Positions 27,112 through 35,819 of a stretch of DNA of 64,000 nt are shown piece by piece (position 1 is the first letter of the stretch; every line of letters starts with the position of its first letter). This stretch comes from Sinisalibacter aestuarii (lineage in GTDB: Bacteria; Pseudomonadota; Alphaproteobacteria; Rhodobacterales; Rhodobacteraceae). Position numbers and translations under genes: made by a program. The notes below the pieces were generated by a model, which did not search any database, was not told where the DNA came from, and saw only the letters and a list, made by a program, of their open reading frames with translations. The stretch spans positions 1 to 64,000 of the forward strand of contig NZ_BROH01000013.1 in NCBI RefSeq assembly GCF_027923545.1. Reading direction: 5' to 3'.

Positions 27112-28164
27112 ATGTTCGACTTTGACAGAATGCGCGACGAGCTTGCGCTCCATTATGACCTTGCCCCCAATCCGGAGCTGGCGGCGGAGATGTCAGATAT
27201 CTACGCGCGCATGGACCGGGTGATCAGCCCGGCCGACTGGGCCGTGTTCGCCCCCTATGTGGCGGCGATCAACACGCTCAAGAAGGAAAAGAACGCGGTC
27301 ATCCTGGCGCATAACTACATGACGCCGGAGATCTACCACGGCGTCGCCGACGTGGTGGGCGACAGCCTTGCGCTTGCCATCGCCGCGACCGAGGTGGAGG
27401 CCGATATCATCGTCCAGTGCGGCGTGCATTTCATGGCCGAGACCTCGAAAATCCTGAACCCCGCCAAGACGGTGCTGATCCCCGACCTCGAAGCCGGCTG
27501 CTCGCTGGCCGAGAGCATCACCGCCGAGGGCGTGGCCGAGATGCGCGCGAAATATCCCGGCGCGCCGGTGGTTTCCTACGTCAACACCACCGCCGAGGTG
27601 AAGGCGGCGTCGGATATCTGCTGCACCTCCGCCAATGCGGCGCAGATCGTCGCCGCGCTGCCGGAAGAGACGATCATCATGACGCCGGATCAGTTCCTGG
27701 CGCAGAACGTCGCCAACATGGTGCCGGAAAAAAACGTCGTCTGGTGGGCCGGCTCCTGCATCGTGCACGAACAATACACGGCGCAGGACATCCGCGATTT
27801 CCGCGAATGGCACCCCTCGACCCGCGTGATCGCGCATCCGGAATGCCCGCCGGAAGTGGTGGCCGAAGCCGATTTTTCCGGCTCGACCAGCGGCATCCTC
27901 GATTACGTGACCCGCGAGCGCCCCGAACACGCGATGCTGGTGACCGAATGCTCGATGGCCTCCAACATCGCCGACCAGTTGCCGGATGTCGATTTCGTCG
28001 GCCCCTGCAACATGTGCCCCTATATGAAGAAGATCACGCTGGAGAAGATCCTGTGGTCGCTGCATGCGGGCGTGATGGAAGTGACGGTGGATCCGGACGT
28101 GGCCGACAAGGCCCGCCACGCGGTGCAGCGGATGATCGACCTCAGCCGGGAGCTCGGGCTTTGA
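27112..28164 (+). CDS. nadA: Quinolinate synthase NadA
   Basis: NadA condenses iminoaspartate with dihydroxyacetone phosphate to quinolinate using a [4Fe-4S] cluster. The 350-residue protein shows AVILAHNYMTPEIYHGVAD, then cysteines in VQCGVHFMAE, VTECSMASN and GPCNMCPYMKK. These match the three cluster ligands of the family; CNMC supplies an extra cysteine. PGAPVVSYVNTTAEVKA is the substrate-binding signature. It is the first gene of a nadABC operon and lies 10 bp from nadB. Confidence 0.97.
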   Translation: MFDFDRMRDELALHYDLAPNPELAAEMSDIYARMDRVISPADWAVFAPYVAAINTLKKEKNAVILAHNYMTPEIYHGVADVVGDSLALAIAATEVEADIIVQCGVHFMAETSKILNPAKTVLIPDLEAGCSLAESITAEGVAEMRAKYPGAPVVSYVNTTAEVKAASDICCTSANAAQIVAALPEETIIMTPDQFLAQNVANMVPEKNVVWWAGSCIVHEQYTAQDIRDFREWHPSTRVIAHPECPPEVVAEADFSGSTSGILDYVTRERPEHAMLVTECSMASNIADQLPDVDFVGPCNMCPYMKKITLEKILWSLHAGVMEVTVDPDVADKARHAVQRMIDLSRELGL

Positions 28165-28174
28165 GGATCGGCCA

Positions 28175-29743
28175 ATGAGCCCGGTCGTCGAAACCAGCCG
28201 CATCGTCATCGTCGGCGCCGGTCTCGGCGCGCTCTATGCCGCGCTGGAACTGGCGCCGCGCCCGGTGCTGATGATCTCGCCGGAAAACCTTGGCGAAGGC
28301 GCCTCCTCGGCCTGGGCGCAGGGCGGGATCGCCGCCGCGATGGACCTCAGCGACAGCGCCGAAGCCCATGCCGCCGACACGGTCGGCGCCGGGGCGGGCA
28401 CGGTGGATGCGCAGGTGGCGGCGATGGTCACCGCCCATGCCCGCGAGCATATCGTCGATCTCACCGAAAAGGGCACGCCCTTCGACCGCACCCCCGAGGG
28501 CGGCTATGTGATGAGCCTCGAAGCGGCCCACAGCGCGCCGCGCGTGGTGCGGGTTCAGGGCGATCAGGCCGGGCACCAGATCATGCAAACGCTGATCGCG
28601 GCAGTGCGCGCCACGCCCTCGGTGCAGGTCTGCGAAAAGAGCATGGCGACCGGGCTTGAGGTCGAAAACGGCGCCGTCACCGGGGTCTGGGTGCGCGCCT
28701 CCGACCGCGAGAGCGGCGCGGTGCTGATCCGCACCCCGGCGGTGCTGCTGGCGGGCGGCGGTTCGGGCGGGCTCTATGCTCATACCACCAACCCGCCCCG
28801 GGTGCGCGGCCAGGTGATCGGGCTGGCGGCGCGGGCCGGGGCGGTGATCGCCGATGCCGAATTCGTGCAATTCCACCCCACCGCCATCGACGTGGGCGAA
28901 GACCCTGCCCCGCTCGCCACCGAGGCGCTGCGCGGCGAGGGCGCGCATCTGGTCAATTCGGCGGGCGAGCGCTTCATGCTGGCGATTGATCCGCGCGGCG
29001 AGCTTGCCCCGCGCGATATCGTGGCGCGCGGCATCTTTGCCGAAACGCAGGCCGACCGCCGCCCGGCGCTGGATACGCGCGAGGCCATCGGCGCCGAGAT
29101 CCTCACCCGCTTTCCCGCCGTGGCCAAAGCCTGCCTGCGCAACGGCATCGACCCGGCGCGCGAGCCGATCCCCGTCGCGGTCGCCGCGCATTACCACATG
29201 GGCGGGATCGAGACCGACATGCAGGGCCGCGCCAGCCTTGACCGGCTCTGGGTGTGCGGCGAGGCGGCCTCGACCGGGCTGCACGGGGCCAACCGTCTGG
29301 CCTCGAACGGGCTGCTGGAGGCGCTGGTCTATGCCCGGCTCGCGGCGCGCGATATCGCCGCCGTGGTGGCCGAAGGCACCGCGCCGCCGGTCGATCTCGC
29401 CTTCCCCGAGGATGGCTCGGACAGCTATGCGCCCGAGGCGCTGCAGGCGCTGCGCGAGGCGATGACCGCCAAGGTGGGCGTGCTGCGCAACGCCGGGGGC
29501 CTCGGATCGGCGCTGGCGCGGATCGACGCGCTGGAACGCGCCCAAGCATCCTCGGTCACCTTCGCCAATATGTGCGCCACCGCCACGCTGATCGCCGCCT
29601 CTGCGCTGGAGCGGCGCGAATCCCGGGGCGGCCATTACCGCACCGATTACCCTGAAAGCGACCCGGCACAGGCCCGGCGCAGCCGGATGACACTGAACGA
29701 GGCGCAGAAGATCCGCGCCGCCTGCGTCGAGGAGACAAGATGA
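28175..29743 (+). CDS. nadB: L-aspartate oxidase NadB
   Basis: NadB oxidises L-aspartate to iminoaspartate for NadA. The 522-residue flavoprotein has the FAD-binding dinucleotide motif IVGAGLGALYAAL near residue 11, SAWAQGGIAAAM (about 45), EFVQFHPTAI (about 229) and the C-terminal GEAASTGLHGANRLASNGLLE. This matches the succinate dehydrogenase/fumarate reductase flavoprotein superfamily. It overlaps nadC by 4 bp (ATGA), consistent with a tight operon. Confidence 0.96.
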   Translation: MSPVVETSRIVIVGAGLGALYAALELAPRPVLMISPENLGEGASSAWAQGGIAAAMDLSDSAEAHAADTVGAGAGTVDAQVAAMVTAHAREHIVDLTEKGTPFDRTPEGGYVMSLEAAHSAPRVVRVQGDQAGHQIMQTLIAAVRATPSVQVCEKSMATGLEVENGAVTGVWVRASDRESGAVLIRTPAVLLAGGGSGGLYAHTTNPPRVRGQVIGLAARAGAVIADAEFVQFHPTAIDVGEDPAPLATEALRGEGAHLVNSAGERFMLAIDPRGELAPRDIVARGIFAETQADRRPALDTREAIGAEILTRFPAVAKACLRNGIDPAREPIPVAVAAHYHMGGIETDMQGRASLDRLWVCGEAASTGLHGANRLASNGLLEALVYARLAARDIAAVVAEGTAPPVDLAFPEDGSDSYAPEALQALREAMTAKVGVLRNAGGLGSALARIDALERAQASSVTFANMCATATLIAASALERRESRGGHYRTDYPESDPAQARRSRMTLNEAQKIRAACVEETR

Positions 29744-30588
29744 CCCACGCCACCCTGCCCGATATCGTGCTGGAACCCGTCGTGCGCGCCGCGCTGATGG
29801 AAGACCTCGGCCAATACGGCGACATCACCACCAGCGCCGTCATTCCCGCCGATGTGCGCTACACCGCCCGGCTCAACGCGCGCGCCGATGGCATGGTCTC
29901 GGGGATGCAGATCGCCCGTATCGCCTTTCACCTCGTCGATCCCTCCCTGACGGTGGAGACGCTGGTGGCCGATGGCCAGCCCTGCCGCAAGGGCGAGACG
30001 CTGATGGTCATCGAGGGCGCCGCCGCCTCGATCCTGTCGGCCGAGCGGGTGGCGCTGAACTTTGCCGGGCGGCTTTCAGGCACCGCCAGCATGACCGCCG
30101 CTTTCGTGGCCGAGACGCGCGGCACCGATGCCCGGATCACCTGTACGCGCAAGACCACGCCGGGCCTGCGCACCGTCGAAAAGCTCGCGGTGCTGCATGG
30201 CGGCGGCTTCAACCACCGCTTCAGCCTGTCCGACGCGATCCTGATAAAGGACAACCACATCGCGGCCGCCGGGGGCGTGCGCGCGGTGCTGGAGGCCACC
30301 AAGGCCGCCGCCAGCCACATGGTGAAGGTCGAGATCGAGGTCGACCGGCTCGACCAGCTCGCCGAGGTGCTTGAGGTCGGCGGGGCAGATGTGGCGCTGC
30401 TCGACAATATGGATACGCCGACAATCCGCGAGGCGGTGAAGATGGTTGCGGGCCGTATGGTGGTGGAGGCCTCGGGCAACATGGTGCTGGAGCGCATCGC
30501 CGAAGTGGCGGCGACCGGGGTCGACTACATCTCGTCCGGCGCGCTGACCCACTCCGCCCGCACGCTCGATATCGGGCTCGACTTCTGA
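29740..30588 (+). CDS. nadC: Nicotinate-nucleotide pyrophosphorylase (carboxylating) NadC
   Basis: NadC converts quinolinate and PRPP to nicotinate mononucleotide, CO2 and pyrophosphate. The 282-residue protein has EDLGQYGDITTSAVIP near the start, ERVALNFAGRLSGTAS, then TRKTTPGLRTVEKLAV and KDNHIAAAGG, which hold the quinolinate- and PRPP-binding residues. VEIEVDRLDQL and DYISSGALTHSA complete the family pattern. It is the last gene of nadABC and completes de novo NAD synthesis in this strain. Confidence 0.97.
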   Translation: MTHATLPDIVLEPVVRAALMEDLGQYGDITTSAVIPADVRYTARLNARADGMVSGMQIARIAFHLVDPSLTVETLVADGQPCRKGETLMVIEGAAASILSAERVALNFAGRLSGTASMTAAFVAETRGTDARITCTRKTTPGLRTVEKLAVLHGGGFNHRFSLSDAILIKDNHIAAAGGVRAVLEATKAAASHMVKVEIEVDRLDQLAEVLEVGGADVALLDNMDTPTIREAVKMVAGRMVVEASGNMVLERIAEVAATGVDYISSGALTHSARTLDIGLDF

Positions 30589-30627
30589 TCCGCCCCGGCG
30601 GGGCCGACATCTCTCAACCACAGGCTA

Positions 30628-30656
30628 ATCGGGGCCCCTGCGGACCCCGATGTCGT
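30628..30656 (+). terminator. Weak possible terminator after nadC
   Basis: ATCGGGG and CCCCGAT form a stem around a GC-rich loop 40 bp downstream of nadC. Only a short TGTCGTTTCC follows, without a strong T-tract. It may act as a terminator or simply be a hairpin. Confidence 0.4.
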
Positions 30657-30673
30657 TTCCGCGCCGGTCCGGA

Positions 30674-30832
30674 TCAGACGAAGTCGAACACATCGGTGGG
30701 GATGATCACGTCGATGGCAAGCACATCGGCCGCCGCGGCGATGGCGTCCTGCGCCATGTCTCCGACCAGCGGCAGCTTGCCCGCAACATCCGACAGCGTG
30801 TCGACCCAGCCGTCGAAGGCGGCGGCGAAGGC
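30674..30832 (-). pseudogene. C-terminal remnant of an unknown gene
   Basis: On the minus strand, about 50 residues end at a TGA at 30674-30676. They include DTLSDVAGKLPLVGDMAQDA and finish in VIIPTDVFDFV. The hydrophobic and acidic pattern looks like a real protein tail. The frame continues upstream only into a LuxR tail read backwards, so the start of the gene is missing. I do not recognise the family. It abuts the LuxR fragment at about 30833, which suggests a deletion junction. Confidence 0.45.
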
Positions 30833-30931
30833 CGCACCAACCTGATGCGGAAGCTGGGCGTGCATTCGGTGGCGCGGATGATCGCCTATGCCCAGCGCGA
30901 AGGGCCGATCGACGCTTCGTCCGAGCTTTGA
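30833..30931 (+). pseudogene. C-terminal remnant of a LuxR-family response regulator
   Basis: Thirty-two residues beginning RTNLMRKLGVHSVARMIAYA match the second half of a LuxR/NarL-type helix-turn-helix, the DNA-recognition helix and following turn. The receiver domain, linker and start are absent. The stop is at 30929-30931. It directly abuts the opposite-strand remnant, so the region is the scar of a lost segment that held most of both genes. It cannot encode a functional regulator. Confidence 0.65.
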
Positions 30932-31008
30932 GCCAGCCGATCTCCGCGCTTGCCCGGCGGCGGCGAAAGGATAAGATCGGACCGTTTTCACGGGAAGGAC
31001 AGGACCGG

Positions 31009-31935
31009 ATGGACCTCGACGCGCTGAACTTCACCTCCACGACCCGGCCGATTGCCGCGTTGGCCGAAGGGGCGCCGGGCACGCTGGCGATCATCGTCGG
31101 CGTCGATGGCCCCTCCTATCGCCCGCTCGGCGCGATGATGGCCGTTCTGGAGGGCCGCAGGCGGGTGGGCAGCCTGTCGTCGGGCTGCGTCGAGGCCGAT
31201 ATTGCGCTCCATGCCGAAGAGGCCCGCGACGCCAGCGCCACGCGGCGCGTCCTCTATGGGCGCGGCTCGCCGTTCAAGGATATTCAGCTTCCCTGCGGCG
31301 GCGGGCTCGACATTCTGCTGATCCCCAACCCCGATCCTGGCGTGCTGGCCGAGGCGCAGGCGCGCCATGCCGCGCGCGAGGCCTGCACGCTGGAGGCCAA
31401 CCCCGAAACCGGCACGCTCAGCCTCGCAGATGACGGCGAGACCGGCTGGTCCGGCACGCGCTTCCGGGTGCGCATCGACCCCGAGATCGCCTTTCTGGTT
31501 TTCGGCAAGGGCCCCGAGGCCAGCACCTTCGCCGCCCTCGCCCAGTCGGCGGGCTTTCCCAATACCGTGCTGTCACCGGACGAGGAAACCCTCGACGTGG
31601 CCCGGGCGGCGGGCTGCGCGACGCGCCATCTGGTCTCGGCCCGCTTCCCCGGCGACCTCACACCGGACCGGCGCACGGCGGTGGTTCTGTTCTTCCACGA
31701 TCATGAATGGGAGCCGCCGATCATCGCCGCCGCGCTGGATACGCCCGCCTTCTATATCGGCGCCCAGGGCAGCCAGCGCGCCCGCCAGACGCGCGAATTC
31801 GAGCTGGAGGCGCTCGGCCTGGCGCCGGAGCAATTTGCCCGGATGAAAGGCCCGATCGGGCTTGTCCCCTCCGCCCGCGACGCGCGCACCCTCGCCGTCA
31901 GCGTACTGGCGGAGGTGCTGGCGCATCAGGGGTAG
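31009..31935 (+). CDS. XdhC/CoxI family molybdoenzyme maturation protein
   Basis: XdhC proteins bind the molybdenum cofactor, help sulfurate it and insert it into xanthine-oxidase-family enzymes. The 308-residue protein has the N-terminal XdhC/CoxI part (GPSYRPLGAMMAVLEGRR, SLSSGCVEADI with the conserved cysteine) and a C-terminal Rossmann-like part (FLVFGKGPEASTFAALA) ending PIGLVPSARDARTLAVSVLAEVL. The ATG at 31009 is 16 residues after CGGGAAGGAC. The likely client is the IorAB hydroxylase encoded at 38.3-40.9 kb. Confidence 0.9.
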   Translation: MDLDALNFTSTTRPIAALAEGAPGTLAIIVGVDGPSYRPLGAMMAVLEGRRRVGSLSSGCVEADIALHAEEARDASATRRVLYGRGSPFKDIQLPCGGGLDILLIPNPDPGVLAEAQARHAAREACTLEANPETGTLSLADDGETGWSGTRFRVRIDPEIAFLVFGKGPEASTFAALAQSAGFPNTVLSPDEETLDVARAAGCATRHLVSARFPGDLTPDRRTAVVLFFHDHEWEPPIIAAALDTPAFYIGAQGSQRARQTREFELEALGLAPEQFARMKGPIGLVPSARDARTLAVSVLAEVLAHQG

Positions 31936-31944
31936 CGGCGCGTC

Positions 31945-32745
31945 CTACCCCACCTCGACACGGGCGCTGCGGGTATAGACCTCGCCGGTGGTGTCGACCC
32001 ACTCGAAATCCAGATCGGCGCTTTCGGACAGGCGCAGATTGAATGCGATATAGGGGTTGGCGGCGATTGCCGGCTCCAGTTCGGCACTGAACACGACCTC
32101 GCCACCGGCCCGGCAGGTAAACCGCTCGACGATCCGCACCGGGATCAGCAGGCCACGGAAATTGTGGCGCAACCCGTTCTCCATCGGGTGGCCGATGATG
32201 GTGCGCACGGTGAAGATTTCGCCCGGCGCCGCCTGTTCGGGCACGCTGGTGCGGATGCTCGGCTCCCAGCCGGGCGGAAACTGATCGTTGGCGATGGCCT
32301 GCTCGCAGGCCCCGTAGGTGACGTTCACCCGACGCACGGCCTGGAACCGCTCGCCATCCGCCATCTCGGCCACGGCGATCACATCCTGAAACGAGCCCAG
32401 CCGAACCCGCGTTTCGATCCGGGCTTCGCCGCAGGCGGGCGTGAAATAAAGCGCCACAACCCGTGGCCGGGGATTGCGCGCGGCGTAGACACGCACGACA
32501 CGCGGATAATCCTCCGGCGTCATCGCCGAGGGCACGTAAAGCTCCATCGGCACCGAGCTGCCGGAATCGGAAAACTCCGGCATGATGATCTCGATCCGGC
32601 CCGGCTCGAAACCGGTTGTCCCGAAATCCTCGCTCATCGCCGCGCGCACGTCCTCGTCATCGGCGCGCGCCGGCAGGCCACATAAAGCAAGCCCGGCTCC
32701 GAGCACGGCGCGGCGCGACCAGGCGGCGGACGAGCGGTTGGCCAT
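31945..32745 (-). CDS. Fused SoxY-SoxZ-like sulfur carrier
   Basis: The 266-residue protein fuses a SoxY-like domain (about 30-150) and a SoxZ-like domain (about 165-266, with HPMENGLRHNFRG). An N-terminal SRRAVLGAGLALCG fits Tat export to the periplasm. In normal SoxY the sulfur substrate is carried on a cysteine in a C-terminal GGCGG arm. Here the arm is VNVTYGACEQ with Cys147, buried before the SoxZ part. The architecture fits the TIGR04557-type carrier described beside quinoprotein dehydrogenases. It is divergent from fccA-fccB-soxXA, across about 180 bp, and follows xdhC convergently. Confidence 0.88.
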   Translation of the reverse strand: MANRSSAAWSRRAVLGAGLALCGLPARADDEDVRAAMSEDFGTTGFEPGRIEIIMPEFSDSGSSVPMELYVPSAMTPEDYPRVVRVYAARNPRPRVVALYFTPACGEARIETRVRLGSFQDVIAVAEMADGERFQAVRRVNVTYGACEQAIANDQFPPGWEPSIRTSVPEQAAPGEIFTVRTIIGHPMENGLRHNFRGLLIPVRIVERFTCRAGGEVVFSAELEPAIAANPYIAFNLRLSESADLDFEWVDTTGEVYTRSARVEVG

Positions 32746-32923
32746 ATGGCCCAGCGGGTCTTTCAACAATCTGCCTCCAGTCAGGCCAGCGCCGCGCGCC
32801 ATCGCGCGGGCGGATATCGGCCAGGACAATCGTAAACGACCGCACGATGCCTTTTCAAATCTCTTAGATTGGCTTCTCCAATTGCCGTCCCGTCTATCGT
32901 GAACCGAAAGGACGGAGGATTTG

Positions 32924-33256
32924 ATGATTGATCATCGCCGAAATCGCTTTGTCTGTATGGCATTAGGCGCTGGCTTGGCTCTCGCGACCGGGGGTTCGGG
33001 CGCCGTGGCCGAAGGCGTTCCCTCCACGATCACCGCCGAATCCTGCACCACCTGCCACGGCCCGGGCGGCATCGGGTCGGGCGCGATTCCCCGCCTTGCC
33101 GGTGAACCGGCTGCCGATCTGTCGGCGGCGTTGACCGGGTTTCGCGACGGCACCCGCGAAAGCACGATCATGAGCCGCCTTACCGGCCCGCTCACCGACG
33201 AGGATATCGCCGGGATCGCCGATTACTTCTCGTCACTCGGAGCACCGGCGCAATGA
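32924..33256 (+). CDS. Class I c-type cytochrome, likely FccA/SoxE-like
   Basis: The 110-residue protein has a signal peptide (MALGAGLALATGGSGAVA) and one haem-binding motif, CTTCH, at 41-45. A methionine in STIMSRL is the likely axial ligand. It overlaps the flavoprotein gene by 4 bp (ATGA). In flavocytochrome c sulfide dehydrogenase the small cytochrome subunit pairs with FccB just like this. GGAGG at 32914-32918 precedes the ATG. An in-frame TTG one codon upstream is not preferred. Confidence 0.85.
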   Translation: MIDHRRNRFVCMALGAGLALATGGSGAVAEGVPSTITAESCTTCHGPGGIGSGAIPRLAGEPAADLSAALTGFRDGTRESTIMSRLTGPLTDEDIAGIADYFSSLGAPAQ

Positions 33257-34533
33257 CACGTGACCTGACCCGCCGCCAGGCAATCGGCATAACCGGGGCC
33301 GCGCTGGGCAGCCCGTTTCTGGCCGCGCCCCTCTACGCACAGAGCAGCGGGCATGTGGTGGTGATCGGCGGCGGCTTTGGCGGCGCCTCGGCGGCGCGCA
33401 CGCTGCGCCGGGTGGCGCCCGGCATCAGCGTCACGCTGCTGGTGGACGCGGCGGAGTTCACCACCTGCCCGTTTTCCAACCTGGTGATCGGCGGCCTGCG
33501 CGACATTTCCGACATCCGCTTTTCCTACGACGCCTTGCGGAGCGAAGGGGTGGATGTGCGGGTCGATCCCGCCACGGCGCTGGACCCGGCGGCCCGCGAG
33601 GTGGTGCTGCAATCGGGCGATAGGCTGAGCTATGACCGGGCCATCGTCTCGCCGGGGATCGACTTCCGCTGGGACGCCCTGCCCGGCGTTTCCGCCGATG
33701 TGGCCGAGACCCTGCCCCATGCCTGGAAGGCCGGCGCGCAGACGCTGCTCTTGCGCGACCAGATTCAGGCCATGCCCGAGGGCGGCACGGTGATCATCGC
33801 CCCGCCCGACAACCCGTTCCGCTGCCCGCCCGGCCCCTATGAGCGCGCCAGCCTGATCGCGCATTACCTCAGCCAGCACAACCCGACGGCCAAGGTGCTG
33901 ATCGTCGACGGCAAGGACAAGTTTTCCAAGCAGGGCCTGTTCATGGCCGGCTGGCAGGCGCTCTATCCCGGGATGATCAGCTTCATCCCCTTCGCCGAAC
34001 ATGGCGGGCTGAAGGAGATCGACGCCGGGGCGAAACGGATCGACACCTATTTCGAAAGCTTCAGCGCCGATGTGATCAACCTGATCCCGCCGCAAAGCGC
34101 GGCCTCGATCGCGCTGGAGGCGGGGCTGACCGGCACCGGGATGTGGTGCGAGATCGACGGGCTGACCTTCGAATCCCGCGAGGCGGAGAATGTGCATGTG
34201 ATCGGCGACGCGGCGATTGTTGGCGACATGCCCAAGAGCGGCTTTTCCGCCGCGACGCAGGGCAAGGTCTGCGCCCATGCCATCGCCACGCTGCTGGCGG
34301 GCAACGCGCCGGAGCGGGGCTATCTGATGAACACCTGCTACAGCCTCGTCGCGCCCGATTACGGCATCTCGGTGGCCGGCGTCTATCAAAGCGACGATGA
34401 CAACCGCCTTTCCAGCCTGCCCGGCACCGGCGGCACGAGCGAGGCGGGCGATCATCCGCAGCTGCGCCGGGACGAGGCCGATTACGCCCGCGGCTGGTAT
34501 GCCAGCATCACGCAGGAGCTGTTCGGGGCGTGA
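33253..34533 (+). CDS. fccB: Flavocytochrome c sulfide dehydrogenase flavoprotein FccB
   Basis: FccB binds FAD, takes electrons from sulfide and passes them to its cytochrome subunit, making sulfane sulfur or polysulfide. The 426-residue protein has a Tat-type start (DLTRRQAIGITGAALGSPF), then the FAD motif VVVIGGGFGGASAARTLR, a redox cysteine in TTCPFSNLVIGGL (about 74), a second in PFRCPPGPYERA (about 195) and a C-terminal FCSD domain (YLMNTCYSLVAPDYGISVAG). The active disulfide is likely these first two cysteines. It is coupled by 4-bp overlaps to the cytochrome before it and soxX after it. Confidence 0.93.
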   Translation: MTRDLTRRQAIGITGAALGSPFLAAPLYAQSSGHVVVIGGGFGGASAARTLRRVAPGISVTLLVDAAEFTTCPFSNLVIGGLRDISDIRFSYDALRSEGVDVRVDPATALDPAAREVVLQSGDRLSYDRAIVSPGIDFRWDALPGVSADVAETLPHAWKAGAQTLLLRDQIQAMPEGGTVIIAPPDNPFRCPPGPYERASLIAHYLSQHNPTAKVLIVDGKDKFSKQGLFMAGWQALYPGMISFIPFAEHGGLKEIDAGAKRIDTYFESFSADVINLIPPQSAASIALEAGLTGTGMWCEIDGLTFESREAENVHVIGDAAIVGDMPKSGFSAATQGKVCAHAIATLLAGNAPERGYLMNTCYSLVAPDYGISVAGVYQSDDDNRLSSLPGTGGTSEAGDHPQLRRDEADYARGWYASITQELFGA

Positions 34534-34994
34534 CGGAAGGATCGGTGCCGGTCGCCCGAAGGCACGGGCACATCCGATGGCCGGGTGCGGCCATTGGCCT
34601 GTTTCTGTCGGGAGCCGCTGCCGCCGGCGCGCAAAGCCTGCCGCCATTGACCGAGGTTGCGGGAGACCCGGCGCGCGGCGAGGCGCTGCTGCGCGATATG
34701 GGCCGGGCGAGCTGCCTGATCTGTCACGAGATTTCGCAGCTCGACGAAAAGGACATGGGCGAGATCGGCCCGCTGCTCGACGGCGTGGCCGAGCGCTACG
34801 ATGCGGGCGAGCTGCGCGCCCGCGTCGCCGATGCCCGCACCCTGAACCCCGACACGATGATGCCGCCCTATTATTCGCTCGACGGGCTGGCGGGCGTGGC
34901 CCGGGCCTATCGCGGCCAGACGATCTACAGCGCGCAGGAGGTTGAAGACGTGGTCGCCTTCCTGCTCACCCTGACCGACGAGGCGGCGCAATGA
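34530..34994 (+). CDS. soxX: SoxX monohaem cytochrome c
   Basis: SoxX is the small subunit of SoxXA, which joins a sulfur substrate to the cysteine of SoxYZ. The 154-residue protein has an export signal, one CLICH motif at 62-66, and the SoxX pattern DTMMPPYYSLDGL where the methionine ligand is expected. The start is a GTG at 34530 overlapping the fccB stop by 4 bp, and the stop overlaps soxA by 4 bp (ATGA). Coupling to fccB, rather than to soxYZ or soxB, is unusual. Confidence 0.9.
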   Translation: MTEGSVPVARRHGHIRWPGAAIGLFLSGAAAAGAQSLPPLTEVAGDPARGEALLRDMGRASCLICHEISQLDEKDMGEIGPLLDGVAERYDAGELRARVADARTLNPDTMMPPYYSLDGLAGVARAYRGQTIYSAQEVEDVVAFLLTLTDEAAQ

Positions 34995-35773
34995 TGCCCG
35001 CGCCCCGGCCCCTTATGCGGCTGGCCGCATGGCTCTGCGCTTTGGCACTGCCCGGTCTGGCTACCGCGCAGGATGCGCCACGGTCCGGCTACAGCTATAT
35101 GGAGCCGGAAACGCAGGCGCTTCAGGACGACGACTTTCTGAACCCCGGCTTTTTTCTTGTCGATCAGGGCCTTGCGCTTTGGCAGCAGCCGATGGGGCCG
35201 GAGGGGCAAAGCTGCGCCGGCTGCCACGGCGCGGTGGAAACGGCGATGCGGGGCGTTGCCGCGCGCTACCCGGCATTCGACCCCGCCGCCGACCGGCTGA
35301 TGAACCTCGAATTGCGTATTCAGGCGGAGATGGCCGGGCGGATGCAGGCCACACCCTTCGACTACAGCGCGCCCGAGATGCTGGCGCTGACGGCGGTGAT
35401 CTCACTGCAGTCGCGCGGGCTTGAGATGCGCCCGGAGATCAATGACGAGACGCTGCCCTATCTCGACATGGGCCGCGAAATTTACGAGACCCGCCGCGGC
35501 CAGCTCAACCTGGCCTGCCTGCATTGCCATGACGATCACGCCGGCGAGCGCCTGCGCGGCGACGTGATCAGCCAGGGGCAGATCAACGCCTTCCCGATCT
35601 ACCGCCTGCTGTGGAGCGAGGCCGGCTCGCGCCACCGAATGTTCGAATGGTGCATGCAATCGGTACGGGCGGAGCCTTTTGCGCGCGGATCGGACGAATT
35701 CGTCGCACTCGAACTTTACCTTGCCCAGCGTGGCGCAGGGCTTGCGATGGAAGCCCCGGGCGTGCGGCGCTGA
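34991..35773 (+). CDS. soxA: SoxA dihaem cytochrome c
   Basis: SoxA holds the active site of SoxXA. The 260-residue protein has a signal peptide ending near LATAQ, haem motifs CAGCH (75-79) and CLHCH (176-180), and Cys221 in MFEWCMQSVRAEPF, the position of the cysteine/persulfide haem ligand. SYMEPETQALQDDDFLNPG is a typical N-terminal block, and GDVISQGQINAFPIYRLLW is the catalytic region. Both haem sites are present, as in the dihaem type. It is the last of four overlapping genes; the triheme cytochrome starts 46 bp later. Confidence 0.93.
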   Translation: MMPAPRPLMRLAAWLCALALPGLATAQDAPRSGYSYMEPETQALQDDDFLNPGFFLVDQGLALWQQPMGPEGQSCAGCHGAVETAMRGVAARYPAFDPAADRLMNLELRIQAEMAGRMQATPFDYSAPEMLALTAVISLQSRGLEMRPEINDETLPYLDMGREIYETRRGQLNLACLHCHDDHAGERLRGDVISQGQINAFPIYRLLWSEAGSRHRMFEWCMQSVRAEPFARGSDEFVALELYLAQRGAGLAMEAPGVRR

Positions 35774-35819
35774 GGCGGGCAACCGGACAGACAAGATATT
35801 GCCGAGAGGAGCAGCAGAG

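Noticed and set aside
30833-30931. A functional LuxR regulator near xdhC
   Set aside because: Only the second half of the DNA-binding domain is present, with no start codon, so it is a remnant.
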